From the NCBI GenBank assembly GCA_017523285.1, contig JAFWWU010000106.1, forward strand, positions 1 through 64,000: DNA of 64,000 nucleotides. Direction: 5' to 3'. The position numbers and the translations under genes are program-made. The stretch comes from Ruminococcus sp. Lineage in GTDB: Bacteria; Bacillota; Clostridia; Oscillospirales; Ruminococcaceae. This document shows, in pieces, positions 54,374-62,119 of this stretch; within the stretch, counting starts at the first letter, position 1, and every line of letters starts with the position of its first letter. The notes below the pieces were generated by a model. The model was not told the origin of the DNA. It did not search any database and worked only from the letters and a program-made list of their open reading frames with translations.

Positions 54374-54402
54374 ATTTTACCGCAAGATGAGATAAAATGC
54401 AA
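54374..54402 (-). promoter_or_regulatory. Promoter of large serine recombinase 1
   Basis: On the minus strand TTGCAT (rc 54397-54402), 17 bases and TAAAAT (rc 54374-54379), about 50 bases upstream of the start. Confidence 0.6.
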
Positions 54403-54562
54403 TAGAAAATGTCGAATTATTTTACAAAATATTAATAATTGCTGTTCTCATTTCTATATATTTTTATAACGATTTGTGTTATACTGGTAGTATAATATAA
54501 ATCATGATATTTTACATTGAGTGGAATTTGACCGTAAATTGACAAAATCGGAGGTGTGGATC

Positions 54563-56731
54563 GTGAAGATATGTGATTTCTGTTCTACCGCAAAGATTCT
54601 TATGGACTTTATCGGTGAGAGCAAAAATATAAACCAAATTGATTTTATGTATGAGCTTTTTAAAGATTTTATGGAAAGCGATGAAGCCAAAGATTTCGAT
54701 TTTGACAACGGACTTGTATGCCGTTGGCTGAATGGTACTGCAAAACTAAGCCCTAAAATCACAGCGTATTATTCTGCGCTTGGCAATCTTGAAGCTATGG
54801 CTATTGATATTGAAGAAAATATATTGCCTTTGTTTTATGATAAAGATATGGCTGTTACGGAACTGTATGATCTGCTGATGAGTGATACAACTGTATCTGA
54901 AACAAAAAAGCAAGAGCTTGCAGACAATTATCCATACAAAGATGATGCTGATATATCAAACTTCATTAGTAAGCTTGTCTTTTTTGGAATGGAAAGGAAA
55001 TTCATAAAAAGAGATGCTAACACAAAGAAGCTGATCGCTTCCGGAGCGCTTTCTCCTCAGACAAAGGATTACATATACAGTCTTGTCCCCAAACCCTGTA
55101 AGCATTTCTGCGGCCGCGATAACGAGCTTGAAAAACTGCATACCATGTTAGAAGATGAAAACAAGATCTTTATTCAGGGCATTGCCGGTATAGGTAAAAG
55201 TGAGTTTGTTAAAATGTATGCTCAAAAATACAAAAAGGAATACACGAACATTCTGTATTTCAGCTATGGCGGCAGTTTAAAGCAAATGATTACAGACTGT
55301 GATTTCGCCGATGATAGCCTTACGGACGGCAAGAATATTCTCTTAAAAAAGCATAACCGCTTTTTGAGGAGCTTAAAAGAAGACACCTTAATAATTATCG
55401 ACAATTTTAATATCACCGCATCAGACGATGAATTATTTGACGTGATAATGAAATATCGATGCAAAATATTGTTTACCACGCGAAGTCGTTTTAAGGATTA
55501 TACATACTTTGAGCTAAAAGAAATGCCGCTTGAAAGCCTTTTAACGTTATCAGAATATTTCTATGCAGATACACGAAGTAATACTAATGTGGTTGAAAAC
55601 ATTATCAATGAATTGCACTACCATACGTTGTCGGTAGAACTTGCAGCACGCTTATTGACTTCTGGGATCTTGGAGCCATGCAGACTGTTAACGGAGCTTC
55701 AAAGCACAAAGAGCGTACTTCACACAGATGATAAAATCAACATCGTAAAGGATGGTACAAGCTCAAAAGCGACCTATTATGAGCATATCCATAAGCTGTT
55801 GTCCTTGATAGGGTTATCGGATAAAGCTGTCAAAATTATGCGCTGTATGACGCTGATACCGTATGATGGAATAAATCCGAGAATGTTGGCGAAATGGATA
55901 GGATTGAATAATCTTAACACTATAAATGAGCTTATAGAATACGGCTTTATACAAGAAAACGATTACAGAAAAATCACGCTCCATCCACTTATACAGGAAA
56001 TTGCCATAGACGATACAAAACCGGGCATATCAAGCTGTATAAACTTAATTGAAGCCGTAAGGATACTGTGCCTATATCACGGTTTAGATTTACCGTATCA
56101 CACGCTCTTGTTTAAAATAGCTGAGAACACAATAGATATTGCGAATAATGACGATACAGAGCGGTATAAAGGCAAGTGGCAGGCTAAGACGCAGAAAGAG
56201 TATTTATGCAAACGCGGTGATGAAGAACGCGGCTTTACAGCAGCCGAGTTCAAGACTGCACAAGCTGACGGCTGGGAAAAGCAGTATCAGTATAAGGTAG
56301 ACAAGAAAAAGCTGTATATGACTCCCACCGAAGCCGAACAGCAGGGATATGAGAGGGTAAGCAAAAATCCCAAAAGTACGCGATACGGAAGGCAAAATCC
56401 CATATGCGCCGAGTGGAACAGCGAGGAACAGGTCTTACGTTGGCGCAAAGCATGGGAAGGAGTCACGAATAAGGCACTGGAGCAGAACAGCATTGACGCA
56501 CGCGTTGACTGCCGCAGCTTCAAGGAGTGCGGCATTGACGAGCAGCCGACTATTCACGAGGGTGTTTCCGCGCATATCATAGAACAGCGCGGCGGTGTTT
56601 CGGAACGGTGCGAAATGAACAGGCAAATAAAAGCTGATAACGCTTTGTTGCTTGAAATAAAGAAACAAATCAAAAAGCTATCGGCAATAGTTATAGAACG
56701 ACAAAATGGATATAAAAGTGTTTTCAAATAA
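54563..56731 (+). CDS. Chimera: STAND (NB-ARC-like) ATPase joined to MobA/MobL relaxase tail
   Basis: A 722-residue open frame of two origins. Residues 1-534: an N-terminal helical part (CDFCSTAKILMDFIGESKNI), then an NTPase with P-loop IQGIAGIGKSEF near 206-213, Walker B TLIIIDNF near 280 and a FTTRSR sensor, and helical parts like those of STAND defence or signalling ATPases. From about 535 (GKWQAKTQKEYLCKRGDEER) it abruptly becomes the C-terminal region of a MobA/MobL relaxase (DCRSFKECGIDEQPTIHEGV). The expected sensor repeats of the STAND protein and the relaxase catalytic half are both gone. Start GTG 54563 is set by GGAGG eight bases upstream. Confidence 0.8.
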   Translation: MKICDFCSTAKILMDFIGESKNINQIDFMYELFKDFMESDEAKDFDFDNGLVCRWLNGTAKLSPKITAYYSALGNLEAMAIDIEENILPLFYDKDMAVTELYDLLMSDTTVSETKKQELADNYPYKDDADISNFISKLVFFGMERKFIKRDANTKKLIASGALSPQTKDYIYSLVPKPCKHFCGRDNELEKLHTMLEDENKIFIQGIAGIGKSEFVKMYAQKYKKEYTNILYFSYGGSLKQMITDCDFADDSLTDGKNILLKKHNRFLRSLKEDTLIIIDNFNITASDDELFDVIMKYRCKILFTTRSRFKDYTYFELKEMPLESLLTLSEYFYADTRSNTNVVENIINELHYHTLSVELAARLLTSGILEPCRLLTELQSTKSVLHTDDKINIVKDGTSSKATYYEHIHKLLSLIGLSDKAVKIMRCMTLIPYDGINPRMLAKWIGLNNLNTINELIEYGFIQENDYRKITLHPLIQEIAIDDTKPGISSCINLIEAVRILCLYHGLDLPYHTLLFKIAENTIDIANNDDTERYKGKWQAKTQKEYLCKRGDEERGFTAAEFKTAQADGWEKQYQYKVDKKKLYMTPTEAEQQGYERVSKNPKSTRYGRQNPICAEWNSEEQVLRWRKAWEGVTNKALEQNSIDARVDCRSFKECGIDEQPTIHEGVSAHIIEQRGGVSERCEMNRQIKADNALLLEIKKQIKKLSAIVIERQNGYKSVFK

Positions 56732-56743
56732 TTGCCCTGATAA

Positions 56744-58372
56744 TCACATCAGGGCATTATGTTTGTTGTCAAGCTCTTTGTCGATGAGCTTGTAATAGAT
56801 GTGAATCTCCCTCGGACGGCTCTTATCGTCCTTGTTGAGATCATCTACGGTCACATATTCGATAAGGTCAAGGCACATCTGGCGTGTAAGCTCAGTCGCT
56901 CCTGCATAGCTTTTCAGACGGGCAATAAATTCGTCAACGTCCTTTTCGTCCTGCTGCTGCATTTCGGAGCGTTTCTTGTATTCAGCACACTCAGCCTGCA
57001 AAGACTTCTTTTCAGCCTGATACTTTTCAAGCAGGCTGATACATACTTCTTCGGGGATCTTACCGATAACCTTATCTTCATAGACGGTCTGGATCAGGTT
57101 GTCAAGCTCTGCAATACGACTTGTAGCTTTCTGCATACGCTTTTTATCGGAACTGTTCTGAGCATCAAGCACACCGTGCTTGCGTTTCAGAAATTCTTCC
57201 TTTGCCTTTTCCTCGTCAGTGGCTTTCTCGATCATATCCTGAATATCCATAAGGATATACTGCTCGATCAGCGGGCGGCGGATATAATGTGTCGTGCAAC
57301 AGCCCTTGCCGAAGCGATTATGATAACCGCACATATAAGCCATATACTTGCGGTTGGCTGAACCGACCTGACGCATCTTGCTCCCACAGCTATCACAGTA
57401 CAGAAGTCCTGAAAGCGGAGCTAACTCACCGATCTTGTCTCGCTTGCCACGGCTCACCGAAGCCTCGATCTCACGGACTTTTTCCCACAGCTCCATAGTA
57501 ATGATAGGCTCATGATTATTTTCACGCATAAGCCATTCAGATGAATCCTTGCGTATCCTCTTGTGATTCTTATAGCTCACAGTAGTTGTTTTCATCAGTG
57601 CAAGCGTACCGATATAGATCGGATTGCCGAGAATACGAAGTACTATCGAAGAACTCCAGAGATGTACTGAAGCGTGGGGATTTACCTTGTTTTCACGCTG
57701 ATACAGATAGTCCATAGGTGTTGGTATCTGTTCTGCATTAAGTGCATCAGCAATCTGTTTAGGCTTTTTGCCTTCTGCCCTCATCTCAAAGATATGGCGG
57801 ACAACAGGTGCAGCCTGCGGATCAATAACAGGAGTGTTCTTCTCATCATCGCCTTTGAAATATCCGTAGGCACAGTATGTTGTGCGATACTTTCCGGCTT
57901 TTGCATTTGAGTTGATAACAGCTCTCAGCTTCTTGGAAGTATTGGCGGCGTGCCATTCGTTAAAGACATTCATGATCGGCATCATATCCATTCCCGTGCT
58001 TTCCGAATTAGCTGTATCAACATTATCGGTCAGTGCGATAAAACGAATATTGTACATCGGGAATATGTAATCCGTGTATTGACCTACCTGGATATAATTA
58101 CGCCCGAAACGGCTCAGATCCTTGCAGAGTATCAGATTGATCCTGCCGTTCTTGGCATCATCGAGCATTCTCTGCACACCTGGACGGTCAAATGTAGTGC
58201 CTGAAATTCCGTCATCGACGTACTCATCATAGAGTGTCCAGCCCTGTTCGCTGATGTAGTTGCTGAGAATCTTACGCTGATTCTCTATTGAGAGAGACTC
58301 TCCGGCTCTCTCGTCCTCGTTTGAAAGGCGGAGATACATTCCCACCTTGTATTCAGTCTGCTTTGGTATCAT
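56744..58372 (-). CDS. Large serine recombinase 2
   Basis: A 542-residue large serine recombinase. The catalytic domain has GMYLRLSNEDERAGESLSIE (Ser17 nucleophile) and LILCKDLSRFGRNYIQVGQY. Zinc-ribbon cysteines are in LLYCDSCGSKMRQVG near 355, then a CGYHNRFGKGCC pair, followed by a coiled coil. It is clearly different from recombinase 1. It lies 12 bases from the end of the relaxase tail, on the opposite strand, an arrangement common in mobilisable clostridial elements. AAAGGAG precedes ATG 58372 and a promoter lies at 58420-58448. Confidence 0.93.
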   Translation of the reverse strand: MIPKQTEYKVGMYLRLSNEDERAGESLSIENQRKILSNYISEQGWTLYDEYVDDGISGTTFDRPGVQRMLDDAKNGRINLILCKDLSRFGRNYIQVGQYTDYIFPMYNIRFIALTDNVDTANSESTGMDMMPIMNVFNEWHAANTSKKLRAVINSNAKAGKYRTTYCAYGYFKGDDEKNTPVIDPQAAPVVRHIFEMRAEGKKPKQIADALNAEQIPTPMDYLYQRENKVNPHASVHLWSSSIVLRILGNPIYIGTLALMKTTTVSYKNHKRIRKDSSEWLMRENNHEPIITMELWEKVREIEASVSRGKRDKIGELAPLSGLLYCDSCGSKMRQVGSANRKYMAYMCGYHNRFGKGCCTTHYIRRPLIEQYILMDIQDMIEKATDEEKAKEEFLKRKHGVLDAQNSSDKKRMQKATSRIAELDNLIQTVYEDKVIGKIPEEVCISLLEKYQAEKKSLQAECAEYKKRSEMQQQDEKDVDEFIARLKSYAGATELTRQMCLDLIEYVTVDDLNKDDKSRPREIHIYYKLIDKELDNKHNALM

Positions 58373-58419
58373 TACTACTCCTTTCCTCCAAAGCAGCTTT
58401 GATCAACATTACAGTAAAT

Positions 58420-58448
58420 AGTATAGCGCGCAATGCCGAAAAAAGCAA
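58420..58448 (-). promoter_or_regulatory. Promoter of large serine recombinase 2
   Basis: On the minus strand TTGCTT (rc 58443-58448), 17 bases and TATACT (rc 58420-58425). The -10 box is preceded by GCGCGC, as in the promoter at 59694. Confidence 0.65.
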
Positions 58449-58467
58449 GTACTTATGGAAAATTTTT

Positions 58468-58713
58468 TCAGGTTGTCTGAGGTGTACGGTTCATCGCCAT
58501 AACTTCGGAAAACGCTCTTTCAAAAGCGTTGCGATACAGCACTTCACTGAGGTCTTTATCACCGCAGAAGTGCCGGACGATAACACATCTCTCTTTACCG
58601 ACCTGGTACTCACGTCTTTCGGTTTTGCAGTTTTTATACTGCTCGTTCATTGCCTGCATTGTCTTGCCGTTTACTGCCTTCTCTCTGTCTGCGGCAGTGT
58701 TGTTATTATTCAT
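58468..58713 (-). CDS. Small element-borne protein, unknown (TnpW-like pattern)
   Basis: An 81-residue polar protein: a Asn/Lys-rich start, then ERREYQVGKERCVIVRHFCG and VLYRNAFERAFSEVM. The central strand-rich motif loosely recalls TnpW-like transposon accessory proteins, but I am not confident. AAGGAGTAAC precedes ATG 58713. It is upstream of recombinase 2 on the same strand; the recombinase promoter lies inside the gap between them. Confidence 0.55.
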   Translation of the reverse strand: MNNNNTAADREKAVNGKTMQAMNEQYKNCKTERREYQVGKERCVIVRHFCGDKDLSEVLYRNAFERAFSEVMAMNRTPQTT

Positions 58714-58861
58714 AGCTTGTTACTCCTTTAGCTTGTCTTTCTCTACGCTTATAGAGCGAGGGGATCGCTTTCTCTATCTGCCCCTCTTTTTTGTTTGTGG
58801 TCTTATGATGACAGCCGTGCGGAACGGCAGAGCCGTCCCATATCACAGCTATCATTTTATG

Positions 58862-59314
58862 TTAGGATTCAGGTTTTGTTGTCAGCATCATAGCATCTCT
58901 CAGCTCGTGCTGCATCGTGTAAGTATCACAGCCCCAGTTATCCGCATACCGCTTGCAGACGGCAAGCTGAATATCCACAGGTCTGCGGCGGAGCGTACCC
59001 TCTGTCATACGCAGGAGCTTTGCCACCACAGGGATAAAGAACAGATAGTCTTTATTCCTGCGATGTTCCTCGATCTCACGGCGAATATCCGCACACTTAT
59101 CAGAGGTAAGATTTTCAATGATCTCATCAACAGACTCCTTGTAATCACCATCATAATCGAAGATGATACTCTCCTCATCGTAGCGCCCCTTGAAAGGCAC
59201 TCTGCTTGCAGTGAGGGCAACCGTTATCTGCTGTCCCTTATCCGTGGACAGGATAACATATTCTTTATTGATACAATCATAATCGTTACCGATATGATAG
59301 ATGTAATCACTCAT
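58862..59314 (-). CDS. Element-borne protein of unknown function
   Basis: A 150-residue soluble protein: YIYHIGNDYDCINKEYVILS, KESVDEIIENLTSDKCADIR and a basic C-terminal helix LRMTEGTLRRRPVDIQLAVC followed by KRYADNWG. No family recognised. It overlaps the preceding gene (59307-59636) by 8 bases and so is translated from the same message. Confidence 0.65.
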   Translation of the reverse strand: MSDYIYHIGNDYDCINKEYVILSTDKGQQITVALTASRVPFKGRYDEESIIFDYDGDYKESVDEIIENLTSDKCADIRREIEEHRRNKDYLFFIPVVAKLLRMTEGTLRRRPVDIQLAVCKRYADNWGCDTYTMQHELRDAMMLTTKPES

Positions 59315-59636
59315 TCAATGCCCCCTCGCTCATGTTATTACGGGGAAAACTGCTGTGCTTGACCGCAGTATCACCGACCGTGGAAGTGCTGTCAGTATCA
59401 TCATCAGACTGCTCACCCTCACGGAGCTTTTCAAGCTGATCATGCTCACGCTCGATAGCGGAGAATAGGTCTTTGCCACTCAACTTATACTTGTTGGCAA
59501 GAGCCGTCAGGTAGAGCTTGTTGTACTCCTCCATTTCCTTGTCGAGCTGCTTCTGCTCCTCAGCGATCGTTGCCTGTCGCTTAGCAATCTTATTTTCGAG
59601 CTTCGCCAGCTTATCAGCGATAGAAGTCGTAGCCAT
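59307..59636 (-). CDS. Coiled-coil element protein, unknown
   Basis: A 109-residue protein dominated by a heptad stretch (LAKLENKIAKRQATIAEEQK, then QLDKEMEEYNKL) and an acidic tail (GEQSDDDTDSTSTVGD). Its layout resembles DUF4315-type proteins, without clear homology. I chose ATG 59636 because a GGTGGTGA site precedes it and the conserved-looking coil begins there. It is the first gene of a two-gene unit with 58862-59314, under the promoter at 59694. Confidence 0.6.
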   Translation of the reverse strand: MATTSIADKLAKLENKIAKRQATIAEEQKQLDKEMEEYNKLYLTALANKYKLSGKDLFSAIEREHDQLEKLREGEQSDDDTDSTSTVGDTAVKHSSFPRNNMSEGALNE

Positions 59637-59693
59637 ATCATCACCACCATTCTGAAATTTTAGTCGAGCCGAACTACTCAGCCCCACGATAAT

Positions 59694-59722
59694 ATTATAG
59701 CGCGCTCGGATACCAAAAGTCT
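59694..59722 (-). promoter_or_regulatory. Promoter of the 59636-58862 gene pair
   Basis: On the minus strand AGACTT (rc 59717-59722), 17 bases and TATAAT (rc 59694-59699), with GAGCGCGC just before the -10. Confidence 0.5.
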
Positions 59723-59796
59723 ATTCGCAGTGCGCATGAAGTTGAGTGCGCCATAAAACTTTTCTTATCGTGAAAATGTTATGGGGAAAAATAAAA

Positions 59797-59822
59797 ATGC
59801 GGAACGCACTCACGCTCCGCAT
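59797..59822 (-). terminator. Terminator of the YwqG-family gene
   Basis: Stem ATGCGGA (59797-59803) / TCCGCAT (59816-59822); on the minus strand it is followed by TTTTATTTTT. Confidence 0.7.
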
Positions 59823-59860
59823 TCAGTAATGCTCAACTTATGAAAATAACAGTAATCGAA

Positions 59861-60727
59861 TCAACCACATTGTAATATAAGCCAAGTGTTTTCAAAATTA
59901 CAGTTCATCAAATCTTCTTTTCTTATCCAGTAATAAATATGACCGCAATCACCAAACATCAGCTCATAGTCATCATCGCTGATCGTACCCATTTGAAAAA
60001 GCAATATCCAATCCTTTGATTTTTCTGAAATATCGGATTTTTCTTCTTCGGGTATCTTAGCATAATCCTCCGGACTTCCTTGACGATAACCTCTTGTAAC
60101 AGCTTCACATTCTTCCTCCATTGGGTTTTGGATAACGTCCGGATAGCCTAAGAGTTTTGTGAAATCGCCCCATTCATCATGTTCGTATCCACACTCAGCA
60201 CTACACTCATTATAATCGTCCCAATCATAATCGTTGCCGTCATTATATTCACCATATTCAGGAATACTGATATGCTGAATGAAATCAATCGCTAACTCTG
60301 GCAAGTGAGCATAATCTTCAAGTCCATCAGGGTAATCAGCAATACTTAAAACTGTATCATCAGGAAAATAGAATACTCTGGCAGAGCCTTTGTCCTTTGG
60401 ATCAAATCCCCAAGTCATAGTTTCAAGCTCATAGAAGAAACTAAGCATACCACTTTTGGGTAACAGTCCTGTATCATCAAGACCAACAATATCTCTCAGA
60501 TTTATTTGAGCCATAAAGGAAAGAGGTCTGTTCTTACATTCCTCCTCGCCATATACTAAACCAGTATAGTGCGGCCATACAAAGCCATTGGGTACGGCAG
60601 GTTTACCACCTATCTTACTTTTCAAAGGTGATAAAGCATTATCACTCTTTTTATATGAAATTCTGATTTCCTTTTTAGCAACTGCTAAGAGTTTTTCAAC
60701 AAGTTGTTTTTTGATGATATCGTCCAT
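59861..60727 (-). CDS. YwqG family protein (DUF1963)
   Basis: A 288-residue soluble protein of the YwqG/DUF1963 family. Marks include SKIGGKPAVPNGFVWPHYTG near residue 36, PLSFMAQINLRDIVGLDDTG, a central GMLSFFYE, and a C-terminal CGHIYYWIRKEDL. The family is structurally known but without a firm function. It is unusually rich in Asp, Glu and Tyr in the middle (YGEYNDGNDYDWDDYNECSA). ATG 60727 is chosen because GGAAGG lies eight bases upstream; a GTG at 60736 overlaps that site. It is more AT-rich than the neighbouring mobilisation genes, so it may be cargo. Confidence 0.88.
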   Translation of the reverse strand: MDDIIKKQLVEKLLAVAKKEIRISYKKSDNALSPLKSKIGGKPAVPNGFVWPHYTGLVYGEEECKNRPLSFMAQINLRDIVGLDDTGLLPKSGMLSFFYELETMTWGFDPKDKGSARVFYFPDDTVLSIADYPDGLEDYAHLPELAIDFIQHISIPEYGEYNDGNDYDWDDYNECSAECGYEHDEWGDFTKLLGYPDVIQNPMEEECEAVTRGYRQGSPEDYAKIPEEEKSDISEKSKDWILLFQMGTISDDDYELMFGDCGHIYYWIRKEDLMNCNFENTWLILQCG

Positions 60728-60981
60728 GTATGTCACCTTCCTATTTCGATTAACACAAGCAAGTCAGACGCTCACTTCTACTCCTAAATTATACCACACC
60801 GTTCCCGAAAAAGCAATCCCATATCCGAGAAATCCACCCTCCGAAATTGCCGTCATCATCAACAGAAATCCCATGTTGAAACTATGCAAGAGGGAGAATC
60901 GTCATGAACAAACTGTAAACTTTTCGGAAAATCATGAGCAAATCTTCAAATTTCACGGTAGATAAGTGAAGGGTGTTTTTC

Positions 60982-61119
60982 ATGGGCGGTCAGACAGGGC
61001 AGAAATTTGAATGTAACGATAAGCATATCGACATTCAAAATCGGCTCAGGGAGAGCCGAACGGAAGGTTTCACCAGACTGCCGCCCACCCAGCATCATAA
61101 CTGCGCCGAAGCCCGGTAA
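60982..61119 (+). CDS. Possible 45-residue protein upstream of oriT
   Basis: ATG 60982 opens a frame GGQTGQKFECNDKHIDIQNR followed by LRESRTEGFTRLPPTQHHNC, ending at TAA 61119; GAAGGGTG lies 8 bases upstream. The region is rich in short hairpins, so this could also be untranslated oriT leader DNA. Confidence 0.35.
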   Translation: MGGQTGQKFECNDKHIDIQNRLRESRTEGFTRLPPTQHHNCAEAR

Positions 61120-61200
61120 AATACCCTCAGAGCCGTGCGGAACAGAGAGAAAGTCGCATAGCTCCAATCACGCAGGAGCGTGAAAAAATGCCGTAGAACG

Positions 61201-61346
61201 GCGAAAAACAAGTGAGGGCGTGAAACGCCCGATCAATTTTCACAAGCACGGTATAAAGTATTACGATTATGGAAAATCGTAAACTTTATACGGCTTGTCA
61301 GGGGAAATTTCCCCTAAGACCCCTGAGAGGTCGGCACAGCCGACCG
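61201..61346 (+). other. Candidate origin of transfer (oriT)
   Basis: Directly upstream of mobC lie nested inverted repeats: GGGCGT/ACGCCC (61216-61230); an 18/17-base pair GTATAAAGTATTACGATT (61251-61268) / AATCGTAAACTTTATAC (61275-61291) with one unpaired base; the perfect palindrome AGGGGAAATTTCCCCT (61300-61315); and GGTCGGC/GCCGACC (61329-61345). Such an array before a mobC-relaxase pair is the usual place for oriT; the nick site itself cannot be named. The 60737-61366 interval otherwise holds a possible 45-residue frame and more small hairpins. Confidence 0.65.
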
Positions 61347-61366
61347 AGATAAAGAAAGGAGACACA

Positions 61367-62119
61367 ATGTCAATATTCAAAAAGCCTGAAAAGGGCTTCC
61401 TTGCAAAGCTGTTCAAGCACAAGCAAGTCGAGGAACTTGCGGAAGAACTTGCCCACACCTATGCGGACGAAATGCAGGAAGAATTGCAGTCCGAAAGTGA
61501 CGAGCCTACCACCGCCGAGGACACCGCTGCCGAGCCGATACCAATGCTCGAAGTCACCGAAACGGGTGAGGTAGATTTCACCGAACCGCCCGAAACCACC
61601 GAGGGCGAATCCCCACCGCAGGACACCGAGCCGAGCGAAGTCCGCAAGCACCTTATCACATTCCGAGTGAACGACATGGAGCTTGAAGCGATCAACCGCC
61701 GATATGCGGAAACATCATTCAAGAGCCGTGGAGATTTTTGCAGATATTCTGCACTCACCGTGATGAATGTTGAGGAGGATACCGAGGACATCAAGCAGAT
61801 TGCGAGGTATATTTCCTCAATATCAAATTCGTTCAATCAGGTAGCCCACCGTGTCAATAAAGGCGGCAAGCTCTACGATGAAGATATTGCCGATATGAAA
61901 GAGAGGTTAGAGGAAGTTTGGCAGTTACTCGTATCCATACGATCCACACGGGAACATACGGCGCAATTGCTTATATCTGCAACCCAGACAAAACCGCAGA
62001 CGGCAAATATGTTGTTAGCAACTTGTGCGTATCTTCTCCATCTGGAGCATCAGAACAGTTTAGAAACATCAGGCAGACAGTCGGCACAGGACGAAGCCGA
62101 AGCGAATGCCAGCACATAA
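61367..62119 (+). CDS. mobC: MobC family relaxosome accessory protein
   Basis: A 250-residue protein. The N-terminal half is acidic and low-complexity (EEPTTAEDTAAEPIPMLEV-like). From about residue 110 it matches bacterial mobilisation protein MobC: HLITFRVNDMELEAINRRYA (ribbon-helix-helix DNA-binding) and IARYISSISNSFNQVAHRVN. It should bind oriT and help the relaxase open the strands. I chose ATG 61367, preceded by AAAGGAG. The relaxase gene overlaps its last 202 bases in another frame. Confidence 0.9.
   Translation: MSIFKKPEKGFLAKLFKHKQVEELAEELAHTYADEMQEELQSESDEPTTAEDTAAEPIPMLEVTETGEVDFTEPPETTEGESPPQDTEPSEVRKHLITFRVNDMELEAINRRYAETSFKSRGDFCRYSALTVMNVEEDTEDIKQIARYISSISNSFNQVAHRVNKGGKLYDEDIADMKERLEEVWQLLVSIRSTREHTAQLLISATQTKPQTANMLLATCAYLLHLEHQNSLETSGRQSAQDEAEANAST

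Noticed and set aside
58741..58790. GAGGGG/CCCCTC hairpin with T-run as a terminator
   Set aside because: It points to the + strand where no gene is present upstream; kept out because its loop is long and its role unclear.
60946..61167. A 73-codon minus-strand frame in the oriT leader
   Set aside because: No ribosome site, no recognisable protein, and it runs through hairpin-rich DNA on the strand opposite the mobilisation genes.
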